64,000 nucleotides of DNA from Spartobacteria bacterium (GCA_003134765.1 PLCM01000018.1:223465-287464); one strand, 5' to 3'. Numbered from the stretch's first letter, positions 33,949 to 43,610 are shown. The notes: generated from the letters alone by a model not told the origin. A program made the numbers and translations.

Positions 33949-35205
33949 GTGACCCGACTCCGCGTTTTCCTCGGCACGGCCTTTGCCCTCGCCGCTCTCG
34001 TCGGAGCCTTCGTTCGCGCGCAATCGACCGATCCGGAGAAAAAGAAAAAGGCGCGCGAAGAGATGCGCGCCGTCACGTCGCCGACGCCATCGGAGACTCC
34101 GGAGCCGACGGCGAAACCGAAGCCGGCAAATCGAAAATCGAAAACAAAAAAGAACCCCAGCCCGACGCCGAAAGCGAAAGCGAAGCCGACGGAAACACCG
34201 GAACCCTCGAAGACGCCGCGGCCGAAGAAAACTCCTTCCGATGACGAGGAGGAAGGATCACCGACTCCAAAGGCAAAGACGAAATCGCCCGGGACGAAAA
34301 CGGGAAATGAAGAAGAGGATGTAACCCCCAAGCCGAAAACGAAAGCGACCGAGACGCCGGCCAGCAAGAAGAGTCCGAAACCGGGCCCGGACAAATCGCC
34401 TTCGCCAAAAAAGAAAGCGGAATCCGAGGAGCCAACCCCGAAACCAAAGCGGACCGAGAAGGCAGAGCCGGCGAAGACCCCGAGTCCCGCTGCCAGCACG
34501 CCGAAGCCGGAGTCCTCGCGTACCCCGGTGGAGGCCTCGCCGGTGCCGCGCCCGGCGACTCGTCCCACGCCGCGACCTGTTCCTCCCCAGACTTCACTTC
34601 CCTCGGACATTACCGTCGAAAAATCGGGGCTCGAACAGGAGCAGGGTTTGGAGCCACCCCCGCCTCCGCCGCCGAAGCGCGGTTGGTGGCCGTGGTCCCG
34701 ACAACAGCCGTCGAATTATCATTATCTGACCGCCGCAAACATCGATGCGATTCGCCGCGCACCAGTCCAGCGGTCGCGCTGGAAATTCGTTATCGTGCAC
34801 AACAGCGGCACGCGGCAGGGGAGCGCGAAGGTGTTCGATTATTATCACCGTCATGTCCGTCGGATGAAGAACGGGCTCGCCTATCATTTCGTAATCGGCA
34901 ACGGCACTTCGACGCGCAACGGCCAGATCGAGATCGGCGATCGCTGGGTGCGGCAAATGCGCGGCGGCCATGTTCATAGCGATTATATGAACAACATCGG
35001 GCTCGGCATTTGTCTGGTCGGCGATTTCAACCGCGATCAACCAACCCGCGCGCAGCTCGAGGCGTGCGAAGAGCTGATAAAATATCTGGAGGAACGTTGC
35101 GGCAAGATGTCGGTGCGGCCGCATCGCGAAGTAAATCCGCCGCGCTGGGCGACGGATTGTCCCGGCGACGTTTTTCCCTACGGCTGGTTTGGGCGCTTCC
35201 GGTAA
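33949..35205 (+). CDS. PGRP-type N-acetylmuramoyl-L-alanine amidase with long Lys/Pro/Thr linker
   Basis: A 418-residue exported enzyme. GTG 33949 is chosen because it starts a signal peptide (TRLRVFLGTAFALAALVGAFVRAQ). Residues ~25-225 are a low-complexity Lys/Pro/Thr/Glu linker with repeated PTPK and ETP units, likely extended and wall-binding by charge. The C-terminal PGRP/amidase_2 domain begins KFVIVHNSGTRQGSA (zinc His). It continues with YHFVIGNG and NIGLGICLVGDFN, and ends RPHREVNPPRWATDCPG (second zinc His and Cys). It should cleave peptidoglycan stem peptides. No downstream partner is evident. Confidence 0.85.
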   Translation: MTRLRVFLGTAFALAALVGAFVRAQSTDPEKKKKAREEMRAVTSPTPSETPEPTAKPKPANRKSKTKKNPSPTPKAKAKPTETPEPSKTPRPKKTPSDDEEEGSPTPKAKTKSPGTKTGNEEEDVTPKPKTKATETPASKKSPKPGPDKSPSPKKKAESEEPTPKPKRTEKAEPAKTPSPAASTPKPESSRTPVEASPVPRPATRPTPRPVPPQTSLPSDITVEKSGLEQEQGLEPPPPPPPKRGWWPWSRQQPSNYHYLTAANIDAIRRAPVQRSRWKFVIVHNSGTRQGSAKVFDYYHRHVRRMKNGLAYHFVIGNGTSTRNGQIEIGDRWVRQMRGGHVHSDYMNNIGLGICLVGDFNRDQPTRAQLEACEELIKYLEERCGKMSVRPHREVNPPRWATDCPGDVFPYGWFGRFR

Positions 35206-35218
35206 TCTGCTTTCTCCC

Positions 35219-35276
35219 CGGAGGCACGTGATTCTTCACGTCCCAAGAGTCGGACGAGCGGAAGCTCGTCCCTCCG
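35219..35276. repeat. Palindromic element, family B (diverged)
   Basis: CGGAGGCACGTGATTCTTCACG at the left and GGACGAGCGGAAGCTCGTCCCTCCG at the right, each with its own hairpin, between converging genes. Confidence 0.8.
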
Positions 35277-35339
35277 AATTACGACGCAAATTGTCGGAAC
35301 CGCACCTCGATCTGAAAGAGCGCGTCTCGTTCTGTCTTT

Positions 35340-35366
35340 GGGGAGCGCAGGCCGCCAGCGCTCCCC
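35340..35366. other. Short GC hairpin
   Basis: GGGGAGCGC and GCGCTCCCC separated by nine bases, just before the end of the convergent methyltransferase gene. There is no T run, so a terminator role is only possible. Confidence 0.5.
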
Positions 35367-35388
35367 AGGAAAGAATTCGCCACGCGAT

Positions 35389-36192
35389 CTAATCCGTTTT
35401 TCGGAACCGCACACCCAATTGGACGAGCGCTTTTTTCTTCAAAGGCCATGGCAAATGTCGGCTGATGCTTTCGGTGAAATTCACGATTCGCCGCGGTAGT
35501 ATTTTCAAAAGCGGTTCGGTCTTCACATATCCGGCAGTCAACGGGTTGGTGAAGAGCACGATTTTTTCCACCTCCAGGCCGGCGCTTCGTGCGAGCGGCG
35601 TGATCTCCTCGGAATGGAGAAGGAAGATATGGCCGTCGGCATTCGGTTTAAATTGGATCGATTCGAAGACTGCCGGATCCGCGCACTCGGAGAATTTCGG
35701 CAGTCGATTTTTGAAATAGCCGCCGTTCGGCGTCGTCATGACGATGTAACCGCCCGGCCTGACCAGCGCCGCCGCTTTGGCCAGAAAATCATCGGGATGC
35801 GCGACATGCTCGATAATTTCCGTGATGAGCACGGCGTCGAAGAGAGACGGAAACGTGAGTTCGAAGGCGTTGCCGGCAGCGAACGCGATCTGGCCGCGCT
35901 CATGTTTCAGCCGGACATAATCCTCCAGCTCGGCCCGCAAATCGTTCCAGGTCACATCAAAACCGAGCTCAGCCAGGGCCAGCGAAAAATTTCCCTGAGC
36001 GGCTGCGAGGTCGAGAATGCGGGCGCCGGGGGAGAGGACTTCGGTGAGCAAACGGAGCGTCTCACGGTGCCGGTTTTCGTAGGCGTAAGCGTAGCCGTGG
36101 TGCGAAATATTCCCGTAAATTTCGCTCTGATCGTAGAAGGAGGATTCCTGCCACGACTTCGGCCAGTCTGGTTGCGGGTCTATGCGCTTCAT
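35389..36192 (-). CDS. Class I SAM-dependent methyltransferase (UbiG-like)
   Basis: A 267-residue methyltransferase. Motif I is RILDLAAAQGNFSLALAEL, motif II lies in VTWNDLRAELEDY, and later motifs are LITEIIEHVAHPDDFL and VRPGGYIVMTTPNGGY. This is the pattern of methyltransferase domain 11/23 proteins often found in glycan or O-antigen loci. The substrate is not assignable. The start ATG 36192 abuts a palindrome, and the divergent glgX gene starts 193 bp away. Confidence 0.85.
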   Translation of the reverse strand: MKRIDPQPDWPKSWQESSFYDQSEIYGNISHHGYAYAYENRHRETLRLLTEVLSPGARILDLAAAQGNFSLALAELGFDVTWNDLRAELEDYVRLKHERGQIAFAAGNAFELTFPSLFDAVLITEIIEHVAHPDDFLAKAAALVRPGGYIVMTTPNGGYFKNRLPKFSECADPAVFESIQFKPNADGHIFLLHSEEITPLARSAGLEVEKIVLFTNPLTAGYVKTEPLLKILPRRIVNFTESISRHLPWPLKKKALVQLGVRFRKTD

Positions 36193-36313
36193 GGTGGATC
36201 GAGTCCCGCGCCTGCGGGACCGGCCGATGCTAATTCAACGCGGCTTCGCCGCCATTATTTATCATAGCCGATCCTTCGACGTTGCTCGGGATAAACTACG
36301 CGTGCGATCCACC
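36193..36313. repeat. Palindromic element, family E-like
   Basis: Outer ends GGTGGATCG and CGATCCACC enclose ~100 bases, with an inner hairpin GTCCCGCG CCT GCGGGAC. It fills most of the gap between two divergent genes; the remainder to 36385 shows nothing recognisable. Confidence 0.75.
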
Positions 36314-36385
36314 GGCGCGGCGATCTGAAAATTCTTTCGTCCGTTGCCAAGCGCAGAAGCGTAGCGGATAGGAAACGCTCGTTTT

Positions 36386-38650
36386 ATGACGCCGGTAAAA
36401 ATTTGGTTAGGCTATCCATATCCGCTCGGGGCGACCTGGCTCGGCAACGGGGTCAATTTCGCCATTTTCTCCGAGATGGCTACTTCGGTCGATCTCTGCC
36501 TTTTCGATAACATCGATGCGCCCCAGGAAAATATTCGCATCCCGATGACGGAACAGACCGACCAGGTATGGCACGTGTTCCTCCCCGATGTGCGGCCGGG
36601 GCAACTCTACGGCTTTCGCGTTTACGGACCGTACGATCCCGAGCGCGGCCTGCGCTTCAACAGCTCGAAGCTGCTGATCGATCCCTACGCGAAAGCGATT
36701 GCCGGCCAGGTGAATTGGGCAGACGAAATGTTCGGCTACGTCGTCGGCAACGCACATGAGGACCTGGCGCGCGATTTTCGGGACGACGCGTGGGGAATCC
36801 CGAAAGCGGTGGTGATCGACCACGCTTTTGACTGGGGCGGCGACAAACGACTCGGGATTCCGCTTCACAGCTCGATCATTTACGAGGTGCACGTGAAGGG
36901 TTTTACCCGGCTTTGCCCCGATGTGCCGCCCGAATTACGCGGGACTTACGCCGGCCTCGGCAGTGCGGGCGCGATCAAGTACCTCAAGGATCTTGGCATC
37001 ACCGCGGTGGAATTGCTCCCGGTGCATCAACACATTGACGACAAGGTTTTGATCGATCGCGGCCTGGTCAATTACTGGGGCTACAACACGATCGGTTTCT
37101 TCGCGCCGGAAGCGAAATATTCCAGCCGCGGCGTGATGGGCGAACAGGTCTCCGAGTTCAAAAGCATGGTGCGCAATCTGCACGCGGCCGGGATCGAGGT
37201 GATCCTGGACGTGGTTTACAATCACACTGCGGAAGGAAACCATCTTGGAGCAACTCTCGGTTTTCGCGGGGTGGACAACGCTGCCTACTACCGACTGTCG
37301 TCGGAGAATCCGCGGCACTACATGGATTTCACGGGGACCGGGAACACGTTCAACCTCCTCCATCCGCGCACGCTCCAGCTCGTCATGGATAGCCTTCGCT
37401 ACTGGGTGAATGACATGCACGTGGACGGCTTCCGTTTCGATCTCGCTTCCACGCTCGCGCGCGACGACAAGGGCGTGAACAAACTCCACGCCTTCTTCGA
37501 GATCATTCACCAGGACCCGGTGCTCTCCCAGACCAAGTTGATCGCGGAGCCGTGGGACGTGGGCGACGGCGGCTATCAGGTGGGCAATTTTCCCATCCTC
37601 TGGGCGGAATGGAACGGGAAGTATCGCGATGAAGTCAGGCGCTTTTGGAAGGGCGATGAAGGCCGGATCGGCGAAATCGCCTACCGGCTCACGGGCAGTC
37701 CGGATTTGTATCAGCACAGCGGGCGGCGCCCGTACGCCAGCATCAACTTCATCACTGCGCACGACGGTTTCACGCTGAACGACCTCGTCAGCTATAACGA
37801 CAAGCACAACGAAGCCAACGGCGAGGAAAACCGGGACGGCGAGAATAACAATAATTCGTGGAATTGCGGCGCGGAAGGCCCGACCGACGATCCTCAGATC
37901 AATAATCTGAGGGCCCGGCAGCGGCGGAATTTTTTAACCACCCTCTTTCTCTCGCAGGGGGTGCCGATGTTGCTCGCCGGTGACGAATGGGCCCGGACAC
38001 AGAACGGGAACAACAATACTTATTGCCAGGACAACGAGCTGAACTGGCTCTCGTGGGAGCACGCCGACGATCAGAAGGAACTGCTCGCGTTCACGAAAAA
38101 ACTGATCCAGCTCCGGCACGATCATCCAGTCTTTCGCCGGCCGAAATTTTTCCAGGGCCGCCGGATTCGCGGCTCGGAGATCCGCGACGTGATGTGGTTC
38201 AATCCGGGCGGTAACGAAATGACCGACGAAGAATGGACATCGCCCTTCGTTCGCGCCATCGAGGTGCTGCTGAGCGGCGACACGATCGACGTCCTTAGTT
38301 TCGAGGGCGAACCGATTCGCGACGAGACTTTCCTGTTCCTGATCAACGCGCATTTTGAGGCGCTTCCGTTTGTCCTCCCGGGCGAGGAACATCTCGAGTG
38401 GATGATGATTCTTGATACTGCGGAGGAGCATGGATTCCTGCCGGACCCGCAAAAATTTGCGTCGGGCGACGACGTGGAAGTCATCGGGCGCGGGATGAAA
38501 TTGCTGAAGCTCGCGGCCGGCGCGCAGGCCCAGGCGCGTCACGAATCTTGGAAGAAACGCCAGGTGCAATTGCCGCGCGACGTGATGCCCGCGGTGGCGG
38601 TGAAGCCGCCGCCCTTGCCGAAAACGGACGAAAAGGAATCCGACGCGTGA
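36386..38650 (+). CDS. glgX: Glycogen debranching enzyme / isoamylase (GlgX)
   Basis: A 754-residue GH13 enzyme that hydrolyses alpha-1,6 branches of glycogen limit dextrin. The N-terminal CBM48 domain begins YPYPLGATWLGNGVNFAIF. The catalytic barrel has VVYNHTAEG, GFRFDLAST (nucleophile Asp), LIAEPWDVGDGGYQVG (acid Glu) and NFITAHDGFTLNDLV (third Asp), so the active site is complete. Length is slightly above typical GlgX (~650-710), with an extra Lys/Pro-rich C-terminal tail. No other glycogen genes are in the window. Confidence 0.95.
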   Translation: MTPVKIWLGYPYPLGATWLGNGVNFAIFSEMATSVDLCLFDNIDAPQENIRIPMTEQTDQVWHVFLPDVRPGQLYGFRVYGPYDPERGLRFNSSKLLIDPYAKAIAGQVNWADEMFGYVVGNAHEDLARDFRDDAWGIPKAVVIDHAFDWGGDKRLGIPLHSSIIYEVHVKGFTRLCPDVPPELRGTYAGLGSAGAIKYLKDLGITAVELLPVHQHIDDKVLIDRGLVNYWGYNTIGFFAPEAKYSSRGVMGEQVSEFKSMVRNLHAAGIEVILDVVYNHTAEGNHLGATLGFRGVDNAAYYRLSSENPRHYMDFTGTGNTFNLLHPRTLQLVMDSLRYWVNDMHVDGFRFDLASTLARDDKGVNKLHAFFEIIHQDPVLSQTKLIAEPWDVGDGGYQVGNFPILWAEWNGKYRDEVRRFWKGDEGRIGEIAYRLTGSPDLYQHSGRRPYASINFITAHDGFTLNDLVSYNDKHNEANGEENRDGENNNNSWNCGAEGPTDDPQINNLRARQRRNFLTTLFLSQGVPMLLAGDEWARTQNGNNNTYCQDNELNWLSWEHADDQKELLAFTKKLIQLRHDHPVFRRPKFFQGRRIRGSEIRDVMWFNPGGNEMTDEEWTSPFVRAIEVLLSGDTIDVLSFEGEPIRDETFLFLINAHFEALPFVLPGEEHLEWMMILDTAEEHGFLPDPQKFASGDDVEVIGRGMKLLKLAAGAQAQARHESWKKRQVQLPRDVMPAVAVKPPPLPKTDEKESDA

Positions 38651-38667
38651 TGCCTGCCTCTTTTGGG

Positions 38668-38736
38668 AGGGCGAGACTCCGTCGAGCCGGAGGAAGAATC
38701 GTCGCTGCAAGTCGCGGCTCGACCGAGTCTCGCCCT
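38668..38736. repeat. Palindromic element, family A
   Basis: 22-bp arms starting AGGGCGAGACTCCGTCGAGC with one mismatch, 18 bp after the glgX stop. Same family as 3820-3886. Confidence 0.9.
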
Positions 38737-38764
38737 ACCGGGAATGATCCATAAGACTCACCCA

Positions 38765-39430
38765 ATGATTCGCGCGGCGATTTTCGATCTCGACGGGACG
38801 CTCGTCGATTCCAACGAACTCCACGTTCTGGCCTGGCAGGAAACGTTCCGGCATTTCGGCAAGGAAATCCCGCTCGAACGGCTCCGCCAACAAATCGGGA
38901 AAGGGGGCGATCAATATTTGCCGGTCTTTCTGGACGAGCAGGAGATGCGCGAATTCGGCGGACAAGCGGACGAATACCGCGGGAAGATTTTCAAAAAGAA
39001 GTATCTGTCAGAGGTCCGTCCGTTTCCGAAAGTGCGCGAACTATTCGAGCGCTTGCGCGACGGTGGAAAGAAGATCGCGCTCGCTTCCTCCGGGAAGGAG
39101 GACGAAGTGCGTCATTACGAAAAGCTGCTCAAGATCGAGGACCTGACAGACTCGATGACGACGGCCGATCAGGTCGCGCATTCGAAACCGAAGGCCGATG
39201 TCTTCATCGTGGCGTTGCGCATGCTCGGCTCCCTGCCGCCGGACGAAGCAGTCGCGATCGGCGATACGCCGTACGACGTTGCGGCCGCGAAGAAAATTGA
39301 GCTGCCGGTGATCGGCGTTCGTGGCGGCGGATTTTCCGAACAGGCGCTTCGCGATGAAGGCGCCGTCGCCATCTTTCGCGATCCGGCTGATTTGCTGGAG
39401 CGCTATTATCAATCCCCCTTGGCGGGATAG
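38765..39430 (+). CDS. HAD-family phosphatase (beta-phosphoglucomutase/phosphoglycolate phosphatase-like)
   Basis: A 221-residue haloacid dehalogenase superfamily enzyme. Motif I is AAIFDLDGTLVDSNELH with nucleophile and acid Asp. Motif II is KIALASSGKEDE, the motif III Lys is in HSKPKADVF, and motif IV is VAIGDTPYDVAAAKK. The helical cap type fits the Gph/PgmB group; the substrate is open. ATG 38765 is preferred because the homologous start MIRAAIFDLDGT follows; ATG 38744 is an alternative. The last ~25 codons are duplicated downstream at 39674-39751. Confidence 0.86.
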   Translation: MIRAAIFDLDGTLVDSNELHVLAWQETFRHFGKEIPLERLRQQIGKGGDQYLPVFLDEQEMREFGGQADEYRGKIFKKKYLSEVRPFPKVRELFERLRDGGKKIALASSGKEDEVRHYEKLLKIEDLTDSMTTADQVAHSKPKADVFIVALRMLGSLPPDEAVAIGDTPYDVAAAKKIELPVIGVRGGGFSEQALRDEGAVAIFRDPADLLERYYQSPLAG

Positions 39431-39447
39431 GCCTCGAATAAATGCGT

Positions 39448-39605
39448 GTCATCCCGAGTCGCGAAGACGACGAGGGACCTCTCAGGCGCTCTAACGCTTC
39501 CGCGAAATATCACGTCGGCTCCGTCGATGTGCGCCCAATCTTTCGCGGAAGCACAGTTTGCAATTGCGAGTTCCCTCGGCGCGCTTCGCCAGCCTCGGGA
39601 TGACA
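39448..39605. repeat. Nested palindromic element, family F (copy 1, 158 bp)
   Basis: Terminal inverted repeat TGTCATCCCGAG / CTCGGGATGACA, a second stem GAGGGACCTC / GAGTTCCCTC, and a third GCTTCCGCGAAA / TTTCGCGGAAGC. It is almost identical to 39769-39926 and related to 62068-62248 and 62355-62537. The whole gap 39431-39945 is repeat-derived with no real gene. Confidence 0.92.
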
Positions 39606-39610
39606 CCGTG

Positions 39611-39650
39611 CCGTCCTAAATATTGGGACGGGACAGAGCCCGCCCCTCCA
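39611..39650. repeat. Partial family G palindrome
   Basis: ATTGGGACGGGACAGAGCCC and the trailing CGCCCCTCCA match one arm of the element at 29469-29527; the opposite arm is reduced. It lies only in the first of the two tandem units. Confidence 0.65.
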
Positions 39651-39673
39651 ATACTTTAGTTCCGCCGCACTTC

Positions 39674-39751
39674 GATGAAGGCGCCGTTGCCATCTTTCGC
39701 GAACAGGCTGATTTGCTGGAGCGCTCCTATCAATCGCCGTTGGCGAGATAG
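39674..39751 (+). pseudogene. Duplicated 3' end of the HAD phosphatase gene
   Basis: About 78 bp repeat the end of the phosphatase gene at a spacing of exactly 321 bp, keep its frame and its TAG stop, and encode GAVAIFR...LLERSYQSPLAR with a few substitutions. Just before it (39655-39673) is a short copy of the 3' end of the convergent ABC transporter gene. It is a fossil of a tandem duplication, not a gene. Confidence 0.88.
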
Positions 39752-39768
39752 GCCTCGAATAAATGCGT

Positions 39769-39926
39769 GTCATCCCGAGTCGCGAAGACGACGAGGGACC
39801 TCTCAGGCGCTCTAACGCTTCCGCGAAATATCACGTCGGCTCCGTCGATGTGCGCCCAATCTTTCGCGGAAGCACAGTTTGCAATTGCGAGGTCCCTCGG
39901 CGCGCTTCGCCAGCCTCGGGATGACA
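39769..39926. repeat. Nested palindromic element, family F (copy 2, 158 bp)
   Basis: Offset exactly 321 bp from copy 1, with only one or two differences. It ends 20 bp before the transporter stop codon. Confidence 0.92.
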
Positions 39927-39945
39927 CGTATTCGTTAAGCCAATT

Positions 39946-41709
39946 TTAGTTCCGTCGCACCTCGAGCTGCCGCCGCAGGATCCAGTGCAGGACGCCGAGC
40001 AAGCCAAGGGTCGATGCAATCAGGACAATGGTGTTGAAGACGAAGAGATCCACCGTTACGCCGAGATAACGTTTCTCTTCCCCGAAGAAAACATTCAGCT
40101 TCCCGCCTCGCCGGTAATCGCTCTGCTCCATCTCGGCGTTCGAGATCAGGTCGGACACTTTCTGGTTCACGTAGAGCTGCTCCGCGGTCACGGGACCAAC
40201 CGCGTCCTTGAACAGGTCGCGGTCAAAAGGCCGCTTTCCAGAGATGACTTCGTCGGTCAGCGCGAGGAACCGGTCGAGCTCATCGGCCGATTTCGCTTCC
40301 AGGCCGGACAACATCGCGAGGACTTCCTTGAGGTCATTGAGCCGTTTGGTCGTGGCGGCATCTTGGTTGCGGCGTTCGACGATCCGTTGCATTTCCTGGT
40401 TGACCCGTTCCTGCCGGCGCGTGAGTGGATTCAACTTCGCCTGCGCCACCACCATTTCTTCGTACGACCAGCGCATCGCGATGAACTGGCAGACGAACGG
40501 CACTTGCAAACGGCTGTTCATCTTCTTGCCGCTCTCCTCGCTCGGATGTTCGGAGAACCAGCGGGTGAACGTGTAAACCAGCGCGAGGTTCCGGTTCATG
40601 TCCTCGTACTTAATGAGCGCGCCACCCATAATGATCTGCGGAATCAGAACCAGCGGCACGATGTTCGCCGCGGTTTTGGGATCGGCCACGAGTGAGGAGA
40701 TAACGAGGCCCAGGGCAACGCCGCCCATCGCCGTCATCAGCATGATGCCGAGGTCGATCCAGAACATGCCGCGGATCCCGAGGATGTAATTGCCGATCAG
40801 GACGAAGAGAATGCACTGGAAGAGCGCGAAGAAGCCGAGCGACATGAACTTCGAGAAGACGTAGTAGGGGAGGCGAACGTTAAGGTTCCGCTCACGTTGG
40901 AGCACGGCGCGATCGCGAATGATATCGTCGGCACTGTTCGTCAGGCCGAGGAACATCGCCACGATCAGGCTGAGGAAGAGGAAGGTCGGGATGTGATAGG
41001 CGGACGCGTAATCGTATTCGCCCCGCTCGGAATAACGGAGCAGCGTCGCGATCAAGAGCGCGAGAACGGGCGCAACGCCGATGGTGATGACAAGGTTCGC
41101 GCGGTTACGCAGCTTGCTCATGAACGAGCGGCGCATCAGCGTCCGCAGCTGGGTCCATTCGTCGCGCCAGCGCATGAAGAAACGCCGCTTGATCGAAGGC
41201 GCGGTCGGCAGCGCCGGCGCCGGTCCGCGACGGAGCGACACCTGTTTCACGTCCTGGATCAGCCGGAACGCTTCGTATTTGTCGCGCCAGAATTCCGGCG
41301 AATAACGGCGCGCCGCCACGAGCTGTCCGCGCGTGTTCTCCTCGTAAATAATGTCGCCGCTGATGTCTCGCAGCGGCGTCTCGAGCACGTCGAAGATGAA
41401 TTCCGGCCGTGTCGTCCCGCACGAAGGGCACGCGCCCATGTCGGCGCCGAACTGGTGCTGGTGTTCCGCCTCCGCGAAGTAGCGGAGCATGTCGGTGGGC
41501 GTGCCGAAAAAAACGAGTCGGCCGCCCTTGTCGAACAGGATCGCCTTGTGAAACATCTGGAAAAGTTTCGAGCTCGGCTGGTGGATGGTGACGATGATGA
41601 TCTTGTTGTGGGCGAGCGCCCGGATGATCTCGATGACGTGCTCGGAATCCTTCGACGACAAACCGGACGTCGGCTCGTCGAAGAGGTAAACGTCCGCCGA
41701 GCCAATCAT
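39946..41709 (-). CDS. ABCG-type transporter, C-terminal piece (after frameshift)
   Basis: This frame carries the second half of the ATPase and the ABC2-type membrane domain: Walker [14 protein letters not shown], the switch [10 protein letters not shown], then at least five hydrophobic helices between about residues 225 and 375 and a final one near the C-terminus. The ABC signature SGGERKRLN lies just upstream in the same frame (before the first ATG). The piece therefore continues the protein encoded in another frame upstream, and the break lies near 41846. Alone it lacks Walker A and would not be functional. The C-terminus reads LEVRRN, and a short copy of this end is found at 39655-39673. 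Confidence 0.8.
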   Translation of the reverse strand: MIGSADVYLFDEPTSGLSSKDSEHVIEIIRALAHNKIIIVTIHQPSSKLFQMFHKAILFDKGGRLVFFGTPTDMLRYFAEAEHQHQFGADMGACPSCGTTRPEFIFDVLETPLRDISGDIIYEENTRGQLVAARRYSPEFWRDKYEAFRLIQDVKQVSLRRGPAPALPTAPSIKRRFFMRWRDEWTQLRTLMRRSFMSKLRNRANLVITIGVAPVLALLIATLLRYSERGEYDYASAYHIPTFLFLSLIVAMFLGLTNSADDIIRDRAVLQRERNLNVRLPYYVFSKFMSLGFFALFQCILFVLIGNYILGIRGMFWIDLGIMLMTAMGGVALGLVISSLVADPKTAANIVPLVLIPQIIMGGALIKYEDMNRNLALVYTFTRWFSEHPSEESGKKMNSRLQVPFVCQFIAMRWSYEEMVVAQAKLNPLTRRQERVNQEMQRIVERRNQDAATTKRLNDLKEVLAMLSGLEAKSADELDRFLALTDEVISGKRPFDRDLFKDAVGPVTAEQLYVNQKVSDLISNAEMEQSDYRRGGKLNVFFGEEKRYLGVTVDLFVFNTIVLIASTLGLLGVLHWILRRQLEVRRN

Positions 41710-43555
41710 ATCGAGGCCGATGTTGAGCCGCTTCCGCTCGCCGCCGCTGAGCGTCTTCTTGACCGGACTGCCGACGATGCTGTCGCGCCGTTCGTTTAGC
41801 CCGAGCTCGATCAGTTTTCCCTCGAGCCGCCGGGTCAGATCGCGACCCGGAGAGATGAGGCGCGCGAATGGCCGCCGCGAATTGCAGGTTCTCGCCGATG
41901 GTGAGGTGCTCGTCGAACGCGTCCTCCTGCGGGATGTAGCTGACGTAGCCCTTAAGCATATCGAGGTTTTCGTAAAACGGGCGGTCGTTCAGGAGCACCT
42001 GGCCCTGCGTCGCCTGAAGCTGGCCGCCCAGGACTTTCATGAGCGTGCTCTTGCCGGAACCGCTCGCGCCCATCACGCAGACGAGCTCGCCGCGATTTAC
42101 CGTGAAGGAAATCCCTTCGAGCGCGATCTCGGAATTGGTGAAGCGATGGTTGACGTCGACCACTTCGAGCGACCGAATGATGTTGCGTTCTTCTTCGATG
42201 ATTCGTTCGGAAAAATTGCAGCGCAGAAATTGGCCGACATCGATCCGGATGGTATCGCCGTCCTGAAGGGGCGCGGTCGTGCGCACCGGAGTTTCACCCA
42301 CGAGGATCGGTCGGTCGGAGTCGATCACTTCCAGCGTGCCGACGCGCTTGTCGTAATCGCAAAGAATTTTCAGGAGCACGTCGCCGCTCGTCCCGGGCGA
42401 GAGCAGAATGTCGTCTTCCTCGAGCATGCTCGGGTTGTTCGAAACGAGATATTCCGACTTCGAAGCCTTGAGCTGGAACCGGCCACCCATGGCCCGGGCG
42501 CGCCGGCGCAAGTCGATCAGGTCCATCTCGCTGTCGTTATGAAAAATGATCCGATCTTCCAGGGTCGCTTCGACCGTCGTGCCGGACTTCAGTTTCACGC
42601 CGTTGAGCACAGCGTCCACGTCGCGGAGCGCTTTCACCCGCACCTTCAGGCCGAAGGTGACTTCGAGCGCGGTTTCGCGCGAACGCGAGCGCTCCAGCTG
42701 CACTTCGTCTGCGTCCTTGTGCACGCGCACGAAGATCTGCGGCAGGGAAACGTTTTTCTTCGCGTTGAAATAGGCGGCGAGCTCCTGGTAAGTGAGGAAT
42801 TGGTCGCCGACAAGGATGCGTTGTCCGGGATAAATCCGGCAGAAACCTCCGCGCAAGAGCGGCCGGCCCCGCACCGAGATCGTCTGGCCGGTGTAGTTCT
42901 TGAGCAGGATCAAATCGTGATAACGAAAGGCGAGGAGCCGATCATTCCCGCTCAAACTTTTCAGGACCACGTCGGCCGCGCCGTTGGTCCCAAAGGAAAG
43001 CGATTCCAGCGGCGACGCGCCGCGCTGGTAAATGGCGCCGTCGGCATCTTCGGACGCATTCAGTTGATAAACGATATCGATCGCCTGCGCCGCCATGCCG
43101 AGCTGTGACATGAACGAGTAAAACGCCACGACCTGCTCCTGCTTCAGCCCCGCCTGCGAAATGAGGTCGTAGAGCTGGACGCCAAGCATGATTTTGCGAT
43201 CGGCGCTGAGCTGGACGGAGAGCTTCTGCGCCATGGCTCCGAGGTCCTGCTGTTCGTAAAGCGCCTGGCGAAAAAGCTGGCGGAGCTCCGAATACACCGC
43301 CTCCGGATAATCGTAACGAAGGAACCCAAGGCTGGAGTCGATTTCTTCTTCGAGCAAAACGCCGTCCGCTTTCGAAAAGCTCGCCAGCACCTGGATCAGG
43401 AGTGGCAGTAGGTTGGGCCCTTCCGAAACGCTCCGCGGTTTGCGCAGCGCCCGCCGCATCCAGCGCCGGCTTCGCCGCTGAATGCGATACGCAAACGGCG
43501 TCACCTTCTGCACGGCGCGATCGATCTTGTCTGCGACTTTGGTCAGGGCGGTCAT
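41105..43555 (-). CDS. ABCG-type transporter, N-terminal piece with TerB-like and FHA-like domains
   Basis: Start ATG 43555. Residues ~50-150 are helical and TerB-like ([21 protein letters not shown]). Residues ~170-480 hold beta-rich domains, including an FHA-like segment ([36 protein letters not shown]). The ATPase then begins with [15 protein letters not shown], Walker [10 protein letters not shown] and the Q-loop [13 protein letters not shown]. At about 41846 the frame changes: beyond [11 protein letters not shown] the reading is nonsense, while the sister frame continues correctly. Removing one base of a CCC run at 41846-41848 restores one protein of ~1200 residues. This is either a true pseudogene or a base error. 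Confidence 0.8.
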   Translation of the reverse strand: MTALTKVADKIDRAVQKVTPFAYRIQRRSRRWMRRALRKPRSVSEGPNLLPLLIQVLASFSKADGVLLEEEIDSSLGFLRYDYPEAVYSELRQLFRQALYEQQDLGAMAQKLSVQLSADRKIMLGVQLYDLISQAGLKQEQVVAFYSFMSQLGMAAQAIDIVYQLNASEDADGAIYQRGASPLESLSFGTNGAADVVLKSLSGNDRLLAFRYHDLILLKNYTGQTISVRGRPLLRGGFCRIYPGQRILVGDQFLTYQELAAYFNAKKNVSLPQIFVRVHKDADEVQLERSRSRETALEVTFGLKVRVKALRDVDAVLNGVKLKSGTTVEATLEDRIIFHNDSEMDLIDLRRRARAMGGRFQLKASKSEYLVSNNPSMLEEDDILLSPGTSGDVLLKILCDYDKRVGTLEVIDSDRPILVGETPVRTTAPLQDGDTIRIDVGQFLRCNFSERIIEEERNIIRSLEVVDVNHRFTNSEIALEGISFTVNRGELVCVMGASGSGKSTLMKVLGGQLQATQGQVLLNDRPFYENLDMLKGYVSYIPQEDAFDEHLTIGENLQFAAAIRAPHLSGSRSDPAARGKTDRARAKRTARQHRRQSGQEDAQRRRAEAAQHRPRYDWLGGRLPLRRADVRFVVEGFRARHRDHPGARPQQDHHRHHPPAELETFPDVSQGDPVRQGRPTRFFRHAHRHAPLLRGGGTPAPVRRRHGRVPFVRDDTAGIHLRRARDAAARHQRRHYLRGEHARTARGGAPLFAGILARQIRSVPADPGRETGVAPSRTGAGAADRAFDQAAFLHALARRMDPAADADAPLVHEQAA

Positions 43556-43610
43556 TTTACGGGGGCGCGCGAAATTACCGCACGCAGGCGGGAACCGCAA
43601 TGGAGCGCCA

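Noticed and set aside
39409-39927. Several 60-90 codon frames in the gap after the HAD phosphatase, some similar to one another
   Set aside because: They are translations of the duplicated family F element and gene-end fragments; their similarity reflects the DNA repeat, not a gene family.
41720-43108. Plus-strand open frame of 462 codons opposite the ABC transporter
   Set aside because: It mirrors the transporter's coding sequence and has no recognisable domain, while the minus strand encodes Walker A and the Q-loop.
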